From: a virus
IMG/VR virus record: IMGVR_UViG_3300023257_000470
Location: 1-23,583 of that record
Reading direction: 5' to 3' (one strand)
DNA: 23,583 nt
In this document: positions 7,109-14,242 of the stretch, one piece after another
How the letters are laid out: each line of letters opens with the position of its first letter
How positions within the stretch are numbered: position 1 is the first letter of the stretch
The notes under the pieces: generated by a model
The model's database searches: none
Told to the model about the DNA's origin: nothing
What the model saw: only the letters and a program-made list of their open reading frames with translations
Translations under genes and position numbers: made by a program

Positions 7109-8008
7109 ATGTCGAGAAAATTAACTAATGAACAATTTATTGAAAAAGCTATGAATATTCATAATAATAAATATGATTATTCTTTAGTTAAATATATCAA
7201 TTCAAAAACCAAAGTAAAAATAATTTGTCCAATTCATGGAGTATTTGAACAAAGTTCTCAAAAACATTTACATAATAAAAGAGGTTGTCAAAAATGTGGT
7301 GGATCAAAAAAATTAACAACAGAAGAATTTATTAATAAATCTAATATAATTCATAATAATAAATATGATTATTCATTAGTTAATTATATTAATAATTCTA
7401 TAAAAGTGAAAATAATTTGTCCTATTCATGGTGAGTTTTATCAAAATCCAAATAATCATATATCTAAAAAATATGGTTGTTCAAAATGTAGTAATAATAG
7501 AAAATTAACAACAAAAGAATTTATTGTCAAATCTGATAAAATTCATAATAATAAATATGATTATTCATTAGTTAATTATATTAATGCACACACTAAAGTT
7601 GAAATTATTTGCCCTATTCATGGATTGTTTAAACAATCTGCAAATAGTCATATGAGAGGTATTAATTGTCCAAAGTGTAGTGAAAGTAAAGGAGAAAAAG
7701 TAATATCAAAATTATTAAACATAAATAAAATCAACCATATAAGACAACAAAGATTTAAAAATTGTAAAGATAAAAGAACTTTACCATTTGATTTTTATTT
7801 ACCTAATTATAATTTGTGTATTGAATTTGATGGTCAACAACATTTTGAATTATTTAATAATTTTTGGGGTGGTAACAAAACTCTAAAATTAACTCAAAAA
7901 CATGATGAAATAAAAAATCAATATTGTCTTGATAATAATATTAAATTAATAAGAATAAAATATAATGAAAATATTGAAGAAAAATTCAATTCAATATTTA
8001 ATATATAA
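7109..8008 (+). CDS. EDxHD-type homing endonuclease with three zinc-ribbon repeats
   Basis: 299 residues. Three tandem repeats of about 65 residues (roughly 5-65, 68-130 and 131-190) each read F-I-x-K-x-x-x-IHNNKYDYSLVxYIN, then CPIHG and finally CxxC (CPKC in the last). This gives a CxxH plus CxxC zinc-binding set per repeat and presumably DNA recognition. The C-terminal domain (192-299) starts SKGEKVIS. It carries FDFYLP (D228), IEFDGQQHF (E239, D241, H245) and QKHDEIKNQYC (H265, D266), the layout of the Vsr-like EDxHD homing nucleases found free-standing in phages. It would cut DNA at a target in genomes lacking the gene. It is flanked by a 24-bp direct repeat; the right copy includes the stop codon. 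A paralogue lies at 12969-14051. Confidence 0.85.
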   Translation: MSRKLTNEQFIEKAMNIHNNKYDYSLVKYINSKTKVKIICPIHGVFEQSSQKHLHNKRGCQKCGGSKKLTTEEFINKSNIIHNNKYDYSLVNYINNSIKVKIICPIHGEFYQNPNNHISKKYGCSKCSNNRKLTTKEFIVKSDKIHNNKYDYSLVNYINAHTKVEIICPIHGLFKQSANSHMRGINCPKCSESKGEKVISKLLNINKINHIRQQRFKNCKDKRTLPFDFYLPNYNLCIEFDGQQHFELFNNFWGGNKTLKLTQKHDEIKNQYCLDNNIKLIRIKYNENIEEKFNSIFNI

Positions 8009-8822
8009 TAAAAAAATAAACAAATTGATAATTGATAAAAATATTAAAATAAAAATAAATTCTATTAATTTTAAACGACTAAAAAAATTAAAATATAAAT
8101 TTAATAAAGTTGGAAATATAATTAATATTAAAATTTCAGATTTATCAAAAGGTTCACATAAAAGAATTAATGTTAAATGTTCATATTGTAATACAATAAA
8201 ACAAGTAGATTATTGTAATTATATTACTCAAACAAAAAATAGTGATTATTGTTGTAATAAATGTAAATTAATAAAAACAAATAATACTATAAAAACCAAA
8301 TATAATGTGGATAATATATCTAAATTAGATATAATAAAAAAGAAGAAAGAAGAAACAACATTTAAAAATTATGGAGTTAAACATACTTTTCAAAGTAATA
8401 TAAATATTAAAAAACGCAAAAAAACATTATTAAAAAAATATAATGTTGAACATAATTCACAAATAGAAAGTGTTAAAAAAGCAAAACAACTTTTTTCTGA
8501 TGATGAATTACCTAAATGGAAAAAATATCAAAGAAGTGTTAGACAACAAACAAAATCTAAAAAGAAAATATTATTAGAATTTTGGGATGGAACAGATTAT
8601 TATGATGGAGAATATATAAAAAATTATTTTTATTTAAATTGTTATAATAAAAAATATCCTAATATAGATCATAAACTTTCAATATTTTATGGATTTAAAA
8701 ATAATATATCTATTGAAGAAATGATTTCTATTGAAAATTTATGTTTTACTAAAAGAAGTCATAATATGAGAAAAAACACAAAAACAAATATTGAATATAA
8801 AAAAATAATCAATAAAAAATAA
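7965..8822 (+). CDS. HNH-like homing endonuclease with DUF7487-like repeats
   Basis: Up to 285 residues. ATG at 7965 overlaps the upstream gene by 44 bp. A TTG at 8025 (LIIDKNIKIKINS...) is an equally plausible start, because a TATATA box (7997-8008) and A-rich leader precede it as for other genes here. The order is an N-terminal sheet-like part ending DLSKGSHKRINVKCSYC, with further Cys pairs (CSYC, CCNKC). Then come two to three copies of the (K)KYNVDNxSK / NYGVKHTFQS / KYNVEHNSQ motif known from phage homing endonucleases. Last is a C-terminal IDHKLSIFYGF...ENLCFTKRSHNMRKN segment resembling an HNH-type core (D-H, N, H-N-x-x-K). Probably a free-standing mobile endonuclease nested behind the EDxHD gene. 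The nuclease class is less certain than its mobile nature. Confidence 0.75.
   Translation: MKILKKNSIQYLIYNKKINKLIIDKNIKIKINSINFKRLKKLKYKFNKVGNIINIKISDLSKGSHKRINVKCSYCNTIKQVDYCNYITQTKNSDYCCNKCKLIKTNNTIKTKYNVDNISKLDIIKKKKEETTFKNYGVKHTFQSNINIKKRKKTLLKKYNVEHNSQIESVKKAKQLFSDDELPKWKKYQRSVRQQTKSKKKILLEFWDGTDYYDGEYIKNYFYLNCYNKKYPNIDHKLSIFYGFKNNISIEEMISIENLCFTKRSHNMRKNTKTNIEYKKIINKK
7991..8014 (+). repeat. 24-bp direct repeat flanking EDxHD endonuclease gene, right copy
   Basis: Exact copy of 7073-7096. It covers the last codons and stop of the 7109 gene and contains a second TATATA box (7997-8008) positioned to drive a TTG start at 8025. Recombination between the copies would remove the whole 7109 gene and leave one promoter box. 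Confidence 0.75.
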
Positions 8823-8834
8823 ATAAACAAAATT

Positions 8835-11126
8835 ATGTTAAAATATAAATCATTTTCAGATAAATTATTTGAATCAGCTCCAAGAATACCAATATCAGAA
8901 GATTATTGGATTAAAAAAGGTAAAATAGGTAAAGAAGTAATGTTATTTTTTCACGATGATCTTGATGGGATCTTTTCTGCTGTAGCAATGAAAAATTATT
9001 TATTAGGTAAAGGATTCAAACTTCATGGTTATGGGATTGTAAATTATCAAGAAGGTTGGTCAACAACTGAACTAGATGACAAATATATTAATATAGCATT
9101 AGATTATGCTGAAAATGTTGACGGTATTAATATTTATATGGATCATCATGGTGAATTTATGGAAGAAGATAATGAAGAAAGAAATAGAGGAGAAGGTGCG
9201 GTTAAAACAGATACTGGTTCTGCATATGAAGGTATTATGGATCAATTAGGATTACCAATTGATTCAGGTATTCTAAATGTAATTGATATGGTAGATTCAG
9301 CCAAATATGATGATTATAAGATTAAACAGGAAGTTTTATTAAAATTTGATCCAGGAAGTTTTAAAAATAAATTAGAATTTGCTGCAGCATTTAATCAATT
9401 ATTAAAAAGAAGTGATCATAGAACATTTATAGAAGTTGTAGCAAATTCAAAAGATATTGCACCAAGTATTTATAATATTTATAGATTATTTAGATTATTA
9501 TATCCTGCAAATAATTTAAATATTTGGGATCTTAAAAAAGCTGCAAAACAAGCCGAATATTTAGATAATAATGGAAAACCTGATGTACCAGCATATTTAG
9601 AACATTTAAAATTATATAATAGAAAATTATTAAAATCTTTTGAGAAAGATTTTATTGGTGATGCAAGATGGAGGTTAGGACAAATGCAAAAAAAGACAAG
9701 AGGTTATAATAGAAAAGAATATATTAGAAATCAAACACAATTTCAAGAAAATTTTACAAAAGCTTCAAAATATGGGAGACCAATAATAAAATTAGATGGT
9801 TATCAAATACTTGGAACTATGGTTTTTGTTCCATCTGGTACTTGGGCAAATGCATTAAGAGCTCGTTCAATATTTGAAACAGATACTGAAATAATTAATG
9901 AATTTAATAAACAATTTAATGAAGATAGAGTTCCTACAATTGAATATAATGTTTTAAAAGAGAGTCCAATATATAATAAACTTGAGCCGATAATTGGTCA
10001 AAAAGTAGAATTAACAGGAGATTTAGATTATCAAAATAATCCTACAATTAAAATAACTAAAAATGTAACTACTGATTCATCTATTGAAGGTATTACAGGT
10101 TTTTTATCTAGAAATAAAGAAAAGGGTATAGTATTTAGAGCAAAACAACCAATATTTTGGATATTATTACAATATGGTAACACATTACAAGTTTGTTCAT
10201 ATCATAAATTAGATAAATATCCTAAAGAATATTTACCAAAAACAAAAGATGGGAAAAATATAACAAATTTGGGAAAATACACACAAGATTTATTATATAA
10301 TATGGCTAAATACTTTGGTTATAATATTAATATAATACCTGAAACAACAACAAAAGCTGGTGGTCATGTTGGTATTGGTTCTATTTCAAATATTTTTGGT
10401 AAAGTACAAAATGATCAAAATATAGTACCAGAACCTGGAACTAAAAATAGTCAAATACATATTTCAAATAAATCATTTATGAAAAAATATTATAATACTC
10501 GATTTTTAGATTTAATTAAAAATAAAATGATTGAAGATTTATCTGGAATACCTTGGGGAAATTTAAAAATGACTTGGGGAGATCCTGAAGAAACACCAAA
10601 AACTAAACCAAAAACATCTGAAATGAATAAAAAAGTTGTATTAGCTGATGAAATTAGAAAAGAAAAAGATGTGATTCGGGGTAATAAAGAATTAAAAGAA
10701 CCAGAAGATTCAAATGATGATAAAATAATACCAATATCTCTCGAACTCCCAACAAGACAAGTAGTTGAAAATAAAAAAACAAAACCAAGAAAACCTAAAT
10801 ATAATCCAGTAAGAATGATAGATAAAAAATATGCAGATGACTATGGACAAAAAATGAAAAAATATAGAGAATGGGAAGATCAAAAAAATCTTTTAAGAGA
10901 GTTTAATTCATACACACAACAAGTATTAGATTTTATTGATTATCCTTGGCAAGAAGATAATGAAATAGAATTTGTATCTTTATTAGATGAATACAGAGAA
11001 GAAATAGAAAAAAATATTAAATATGATATTAAAAATTATTTAAAATCTATGAATAAAGAAAATCAAACTCAACTTTTACACATGTCTGATGGGTTTCTTA
11101 CTGCATTTGAAAATTTACTTAAATAA
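8835..11126 (+). CDS. DHH/DHHA1 family phosphoesterase, capsid-targeting-like leader
   Basis: 763 residues. The N terminus MLKYKSFSDKLFE|S fits the packaged-protein leader pattern (possible cut after E13). DHH-family metal motifs follow: FFHDDLDG at 38-45, YMDHHGEF at 101-108 (the DHH signature) and VIDMVDSAKYDD at 149-160. A DHHA1-like substrate-binding motif, KAGGHVGIGSIS, appears near 507. Between them lies a large insertion, and a Lys/Pro-rich, probably helical tail follows residue 560. DHH enzymes use two metals to hydrolyse phosphodiesters; members include RecJ exonuclease, nanoRNases and cyclic-dinucleotide phosphodiesterases. At 763 residues it is much longer than NrnA-type enzymes. 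Substrate is unknown. If packaged it would act very early after infection. It begins 12 nt after the endonuclease and lacks its own TATATA box, so it may share transcripts with the genes upstream. Confidence 0.8.
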   Translation: MLKYKSFSDKLFESAPRIPISEDYWIKKGKIGKEVMLFFHDDLDGIFSAVAMKNYLLGKGFKLHGYGIVNYQEGWSTTELDDKYINIALDYAENVDGINIYMDHHGEFMEEDNEERNRGEGAVKTDTGSAYEGIMDQLGLPIDSGILNVIDMVDSAKYDDYKIKQEVLLKFDPGSFKNKLEFAAAFNQLLKRSDHRTFIEVVANSKDIAPSIYNIYRLFRLLYPANNLNIWDLKKAAKQAEYLDNNGKPDVPAYLEHLKLYNRKLLKSFEKDFIGDARWRLGQMQKKTRGYNRKEYIRNQTQFQENFTKASKYGRPIIKLDGYQILGTMVFVPSGTWANALRARSIFETDTEIINEFNKQFNEDRVPTIEYNVLKESPIYNKLEPIIGQKVELTGDLDYQNNPTIKITKNVTTDSSIEGITGFLSRNKEKGIVFRAKQPIFWILLQYGNTLQVCSYHKLDKYPKEYLPKTKDGKNITNLGKYTQDLLYNMAKYFGYNINIIPETTTKAGGHVGIGSISNIFGKVQNDQNIVPEPGTKNSQIHISNKSFMKKYYNTRFLDLIKNKMIEDLSGIPWGNLKMTWGDPEETPKTKPKTSEMNKKVVLADEIRKEKDVIRGNKELKEPEDSNDDKIIPISLELPTRQVVENKKTKPRKPKYNPVRMIDKKYADDYGQKMKKYREWEDQKNLLREFNSYTQQVLDFIDYPWQEDNEIEFVSLLDEYREEIEKNIKYDIKNYLKSMNKENQTQLLHMSDGFLTAFENLLK

Positions 11127-11155
11127 GTCAAAAAAACAACCAACTCATATTAAAT

Positions 11156-11183
11156 AGGTCAAAAGTATCAACTTTTGACCTTT
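11156..11183 (+). terminator. Hairpin terminator after the DHH gene
   Basis: AGGTCAAAAGT (11156-11166) pairs perfectly over 11 bp with ACTTTTGACCT (11171-11181) around a 4-nt loop, followed by TTATTTGTTTAT. The T-tract is interrupted, but position and stem support termination. Confidence 0.75.
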
Positions 11184-11188
11184 ATTTG

Positions 11189-11198
11189 TTTATATATA
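11189..11198 (+). promoter_or_regulatory. TATATA-type promoter box of the 11221 gene
   Basis: TTTATATATA followed by GACAAAAATAAA, 22 nt before ATG at 11221. As at 5604, it sits directly behind a terminator. Confidence 0.5.
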
Positions 11199-11220
11199 GA
11201 CAAAAATAAAATATCTAATT

Positions 11221-12129
11221 ATGATTTATAATAAAGAAAAAATTGAGAAAATTCACAACAAATATGTAAATGATGAAAAAATAAAAAGAACAGAAAAAAT
11301 ATATTATAATAATATTATAGGATTAAGAACATCTAATATTGTTTATGATTATAATCATGAAGAATTAATAGAATATGCAAAATGTTTTTCAGATGAAATT
11401 TATTTTATTGAGAATTATTTTCATATCAAATTACATTCATATCAGATAAAAATAATTGAACATTATAAAAATAATAGATTTAGTATTTTTATGAATTCAA
11501 GACAAACTGGAACATTTTCAATATTAATAATGTTATTCATTCATTCAATGATTTTTAATCAAGATTATAGTATATTAAAAATTGATCATAAAATAATGGA
11601 AAATATAGAACATTTTAAAAAAATAAAAAAATTATATATTCAATTACCATTTTTTTTACAAATTGGAGTTACAAATTGGAATTTAAAAGATATTAAATTA
11701 GAAAATAAAAGTTTTTTTCAATTACAATCTTCAAAAAATATAGGACTTGGATATAATCCAAGTTTATTTATAATTAATAATTTTTCACAAATACCAGATA
11801 GTTATATTTATGATATATATAATTCTATAATTCCAACTATTTCTTCTCAGAAAAATAATAAATTTATTATATCATCAAGACCAAATGGTTATAATTTCTT
11901 TCTTAATCTTGTAGAAAATTCAGAAAGAAGTGATAATGATCCATTAAAAAATAACTATAATACATTACGAACTTATTGGTGGCAAATTCCTGGTCGAGAT
12001 GAAAAATGGAAAGATGAAGTAATTAAAAAAATTGGATATGAATTATTTTTACAAGAATATGATTTAAGTTTTATGACTAAACAAAATTTAGAAAGAAGTA
12101 AAAAATTAAATAAAATATTAGGTATTTAA
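11221..12129 (+). CDS. Terminase large-subunit ATPase-domain relative with lost catalytic residues
   Basis: 302 residues, about half the length of a T4 gp17-like terminase (near 600); the C-terminal nuclease domain is absent. The ATPase-domain path is clear: the adenine/Q-motif region LHSYQIKIIEHY, Walker A position MNSRQTGTFS (91-100), then LPFFLQIGVTNWN, SKNIGLGYNPSLFIINNFSQIP (Walker B at 181-188), SSRPNGYNFF (C-motif at 218-223) and WWQIPGRDEKW. Where gp17 has SRQLGKT this protein has SRQTGTF, so the Walker A Lys is gone. Where gp17 has the Asp-Glu pair of Walker B it has Asn-Asn. It therefore should not hydrolyse ATP. The frame is intact with its own promoter box, so it looks like a retained paralogue rather than debris. 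It converges on the small terminase gene 19 bp away. A regulatory or packaging role is inference. Confidence 0.75.
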   Translation: MIYNKEKIEKIHNKYVNDEKIKRTEKIYYNNIIGLRTSNIVYDYNHEELIEYAKCFSDEIYFIENYFHIKLHSYQIKIIEHYKNNRFSIFMNSRQTGTFSILIMLFIHSMIFNQDYSILKIDHKIMENIEHFKKIKKLYIQLPFFLQIGVTNWNLKDIKLENKSFFQLQSSKNIGLGYNPSLFIINNFSQIPDSYIYDIYNSIIPTISSQKNNKFIISSRPNGYNFFLNLVENSERSDNDPLKNNYNTLRTYWWQIPGRDEKWKDEVIKKIGYELFLQEYDLSFMTKQNLERSKKLNKILGI

Positions 12130-12148
12130 TTATTTTAATAAATCATTT

Positions 12149-12964
12149 TTATTCTTTTTCTTTTAATTTAAATGTACCATTTAACATTTGTTCTAATAAT
12201 GTTGGGTCATCTTTTATTTGATCAAATACATCATTTAATAATTTTGGGTCCCCTATAATAGTATAATTATCTTCATCAGATATTTCTGATTCTTCTTCTC
12301 CTTGATTAATATCTACTAATTCTTCTTTTAATTCTTTATAAAATTCTTTCATTTTCTTTTGCAAATCATAAGTCATTTTGATAGTATCTCTCATCTCCTT
12401 TTGAAACATTGCAACGGATTGATACATCAGAGGATCATTTACACCGAGATCTAATTGAGTCATGCAAGAAATTAATGCACGTTTTGCCATACTAATTGAA
12501 AAATTTAAATCAGATAAAGAATCAGAATCATTTTTTATTATTTTATATATGTTTTTATTTTTCATATTATCTGGGGTTAAATATAAATTTGCTAAACATT
12601 CTAATGTTTCTTTTGAATCAATTTTAATTAATTCTATATCTTTATCATAATCATACACTTCTACAGCTAAATCTAATCCAGGTAATAAATCTGGTTCTGG
12701 AAACATTTCTTCGGGATGATTTATTGTATCTAACATTGATGAAATATTACCTTTTAATTCTTCAACTGAATCACTTATTTCATTTGGAGTTCTTTGATAA
12801 TCAGATGGGACATATTTATCAGAATTAATATTATCTGTTATCTTTTGTTCATTTTGTTCAAATTCAAATTCTTCTTGATTTTCTTCTTCAATATTTTCTT
12901 TTTTATCATTTTTTATATTTTCAAATTCATCATTAATATTGAAAAAATCATCTGTTTCATTCAT
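12149..12964 (-). CDS. Terminase small subunit, T4 gp16-like
   Basis: 271 residues. An acidic, probably disordered N terminus (1-90) precedes LLPGLDLAVEVYDYDKDIEL at 93-112, which parallels the region after the start of T4 gp16. Next is a helical core, NFSISMAKRALISCM...MYQSVAMFQKEM, then TYDLQKKMKEFYKEL (154-212), corresponding to the gp16 oligomerisation coiled coil. Last is DNYTIIGDPKLLNDVFDQI...LEQMLNGT (232-264), matching the gp16 C-terminal segment with its GSP-x-x-L and ING pattern as I recall it. Small terminases recognise DNA and regulate the gp17 motor. It begins 4 nt after the stop of the EDxHD endonuclease gene and probably belongs to the same minus-strand unit. It is longer than T4 gp16 (164 residues), mostly through the acidic N terminus. 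Confidence 0.7.
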   Translation of the reverse strand: MNETDDFFNINDEFENIKNDKKENIEEENQEEFEFEQNEQKITDNINSDKYVPSDYQRTPNEISDSVEELKGNISSMLDTINHPEEMFPEPDLLPGLDLAVEVYDYDKDIELIKIDSKETLECLANLYLTPDNMKNKNIYKIIKNDSDSLSDLNFSISMAKRALISCMTQLDLGVNDPLMYQSVAMFQKEMRDTIKMTYDLQKKMKEFYKELKEELVDINQGEEESEISDEDNYTIIGDPKLLNDVFDQIKDDPTLLEQMLNGTFKLKEKE

Positions 12965-12968
12965 ATTT

Positions 12969-14051
12969 TTAAATTATTTCTTTAAGTTTATCACCTATTT
13001 TTTCATTATATTTAATTCGTAATAATTTAATATTATTATCAAAACAATATTTATTTTTTATTTTATCTCGTTTTTGTGTATTTTTTAATCCTTTTTCATC
13101 ACCAAAATATTGAATAGCTTCAAAATGTTGTTTTCCATCAAATTCTACACATAAATTATAATCAAGCAAATAAAAATCAAATAATAATTGATTAATATAT
13201 TTACAATTTTTAAATTTTTTCTGTCTTATATATTTAATATTATTTTTATCTAATATTTTAGATATTTCTTTTTCACCTTTACTTTCATTACATATTGGAC
13301 AACCTGTATTTTTGTTAATATGATTAGATGAATCTGTAATGAATTTACCGTGTTTTTTACATATTATTGTAATATTTTTATGTGATCCATCATATTTTGA
13401 AAAAGAATAATCATATTTATCATTATGTATTTTTTTTGCTTTAATTATATATTCAGAAGTAGAATATTTTTTTGTTCCATAACAATATGGACATCCTTTT
13501 CCACTTAAATGACTTGTTGGAGTTTGAGTAAATATATTATCACATTTATTACATTTTATTTTAATTTTTGTTCTATTATTTTTATATTCACATAAATCAT
13601 AATTATAATGATTTTTATGAATTTTTTTAAAATTTTCAATTATTTCTATTTTCAATTTTTTATATCCACTACATCTTGAACAACCATGACCATTTAAATG
13701 AACTTTTGCATATTGTTCAAATTCTCCATGTAAAGGACAAATAATTTTTATTTTTGTATTTTTATTTTTATATTTTATTAATGTATAATCAAATTTATTA
13801 TTATGAATTATGTTTGCTTTTTTGATAAATTCTTCTTTTGTCATTTTGTATCTTTTACTACATTTAGAACAACCTTTCCCTTGTAAATGATTTCCTGGAG
13901 ATTGTTCAAATATTCCATGTATTGAACATATTATTCTAATTTTTAAACAAGCATTAACATAATTAACTAATGAATAATTATATTTATTACCGTGAATTTT
14001 TTTGGCATTCTTTATAAATTTTTTAGTTTTTATAATATCATTTTCATTCAT
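12969..14051 (-). CDS. EDxHD-type homing endonuclease with four zinc-ribbon repeats
   Basis: 360 residues, paralogous to the 7109 gene. Four repeats (about 8-68, 69-130, 131-193, 194-256) share IHxNKYDYSL, a CSIHG/CPLHG (or CNKC, CKKH) pair and a GC-x-x-C pair. One repeat (CNKCDN) swaps His for Cys, still a plausible zinc site. The nuclease domain has SKGEKEIS, FDFYLL (D292), VEFDGKQHF (E303, D305, H309) and TQKRDKIKNKYC, where RD replaces the HD seen in the other copy. It sits between the Mre11-Rad50 fusion and the small terminase, a common kind of position for free-standing homing genes next to replication or packaging genes. Its start (ATGAATGAAAATGAT) mimics that of the terminase (ATGAATGAAACAGATGAT). 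A TATATA box lies 18 nt upstream. Confidence 0.85.
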   Translation of the reverse strand: MNENDIIKTKKFIKNAKKIHGNKYNYSLVNYVNACLKIRIICSIHGIFEQSPGNHLQGKGCSKCSKRYKMTKEEFIKKANIIHNNKFDYTLIKYKNKNTKIKIICPLHGEFEQYAKVHLNGHGCSRCSGYKKLKIEIIENFKKIHKNHYNYDLCEYKNNRTKIKIKCNKCDNIFTQTPTSHLSGKGCPYCYGTKKYSTSEYIIKAKKIHNDKYDYSFSKYDGSHKNITIICKKHGKFITDSSNHINKNTGCPICNESKGEKEISKILDKNNIKYIRQKKFKNCKYINQLLFDFYLLDYNLCVEFDGKQHFEAIQYFGDEKGLKNTQKRDKIKNKYCFDNNIKLLRIKYNEKIGDKLKEII

Positions 14052-14068
14052 TAATTTATTAATTTTTA

Positions 14069-14079
14069 TTATATATAAA
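14069..14079 (-). promoter_or_regulatory. TATATA-type promoter box of the 14051 endonuclease gene
   Basis: On the minus strand TTTATATATAA followed by TAAAAATTAA, 17 nt before ATG at 14051. It could also serve the downstream terminase gene. Confidence 0.5.
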
Positions 14080-14090
14080 ATATCATTGTT

Positions 14091-14242
14091 TTAATATTTA
14101 CATTTAATTAATAATTTATATATTTCTTCAAGATTTTCAAAAATTTTTTTATAATTTATATAATTCTTCATTATTCTTCATTATTCTTCATTATTCCAAT
14201 CTAATATCAAACCCAATAGTTTCATCTAATTAAATTTATTTT
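14091..14242 (-). other. Degenerate intergenic stretch with small ORF and tandem repeat
   Basis: Between the Mre11-Rad50 fusion and the endonuclease. On the minus strand it holds a 12-codon open stretch without a start (LDETIGFDIRLE then TAA), a 10-bp tandem repeat, and a 26-codon ORF at 14091-14171 (MKNYINYKKIFENLEEIYKL...). GAAGAA-T/A-TATATAAATTAT occurs twice. It may be remnants of a displaced gene end; no function can be assigned. Confidence 0.35.
14161..14190. repeat. 10-bp tandem repeat, three copies
   Basis: Three units of T(A/T)ATTCTTCA at 14161-14170, 14171-14180 and 14181-14190 (first unit TAATTCTTCA, the other two TTATTCTTCA), continuing partly into TTATTCCAAT. Because 10 is not a multiple of 3, slippage would change which small frames are joined on the minus strand. 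Confidence 0.8.

Noticed and set aside
7109-8008. Regular repeats in this stretch as a CRISPR-like or non-coding array
   Set aside because: The repeats are about 65 codons long, diverge at the DNA level, and encode zinc-ribbon modules in one frame ahead of a nuclease domain.
11221-12129. First exon or half of a split, functional TerL
   Set aside because: Loss of both the Walker A Lys and the Walker B Asp-Glu pair would not be repaired by adding the missing C-terminal part. Rejected as a working motor, though the true TerL must still be located.
12462-12985. Plus-strand ORFs opposite the small terminase (12462-12650, 12794-12985)
   Set aside because: Phe/Ile-rich translations are what antisense of Lys/Glu/Asn-rich AT-biased genes gives; they only mimic membrane segments.
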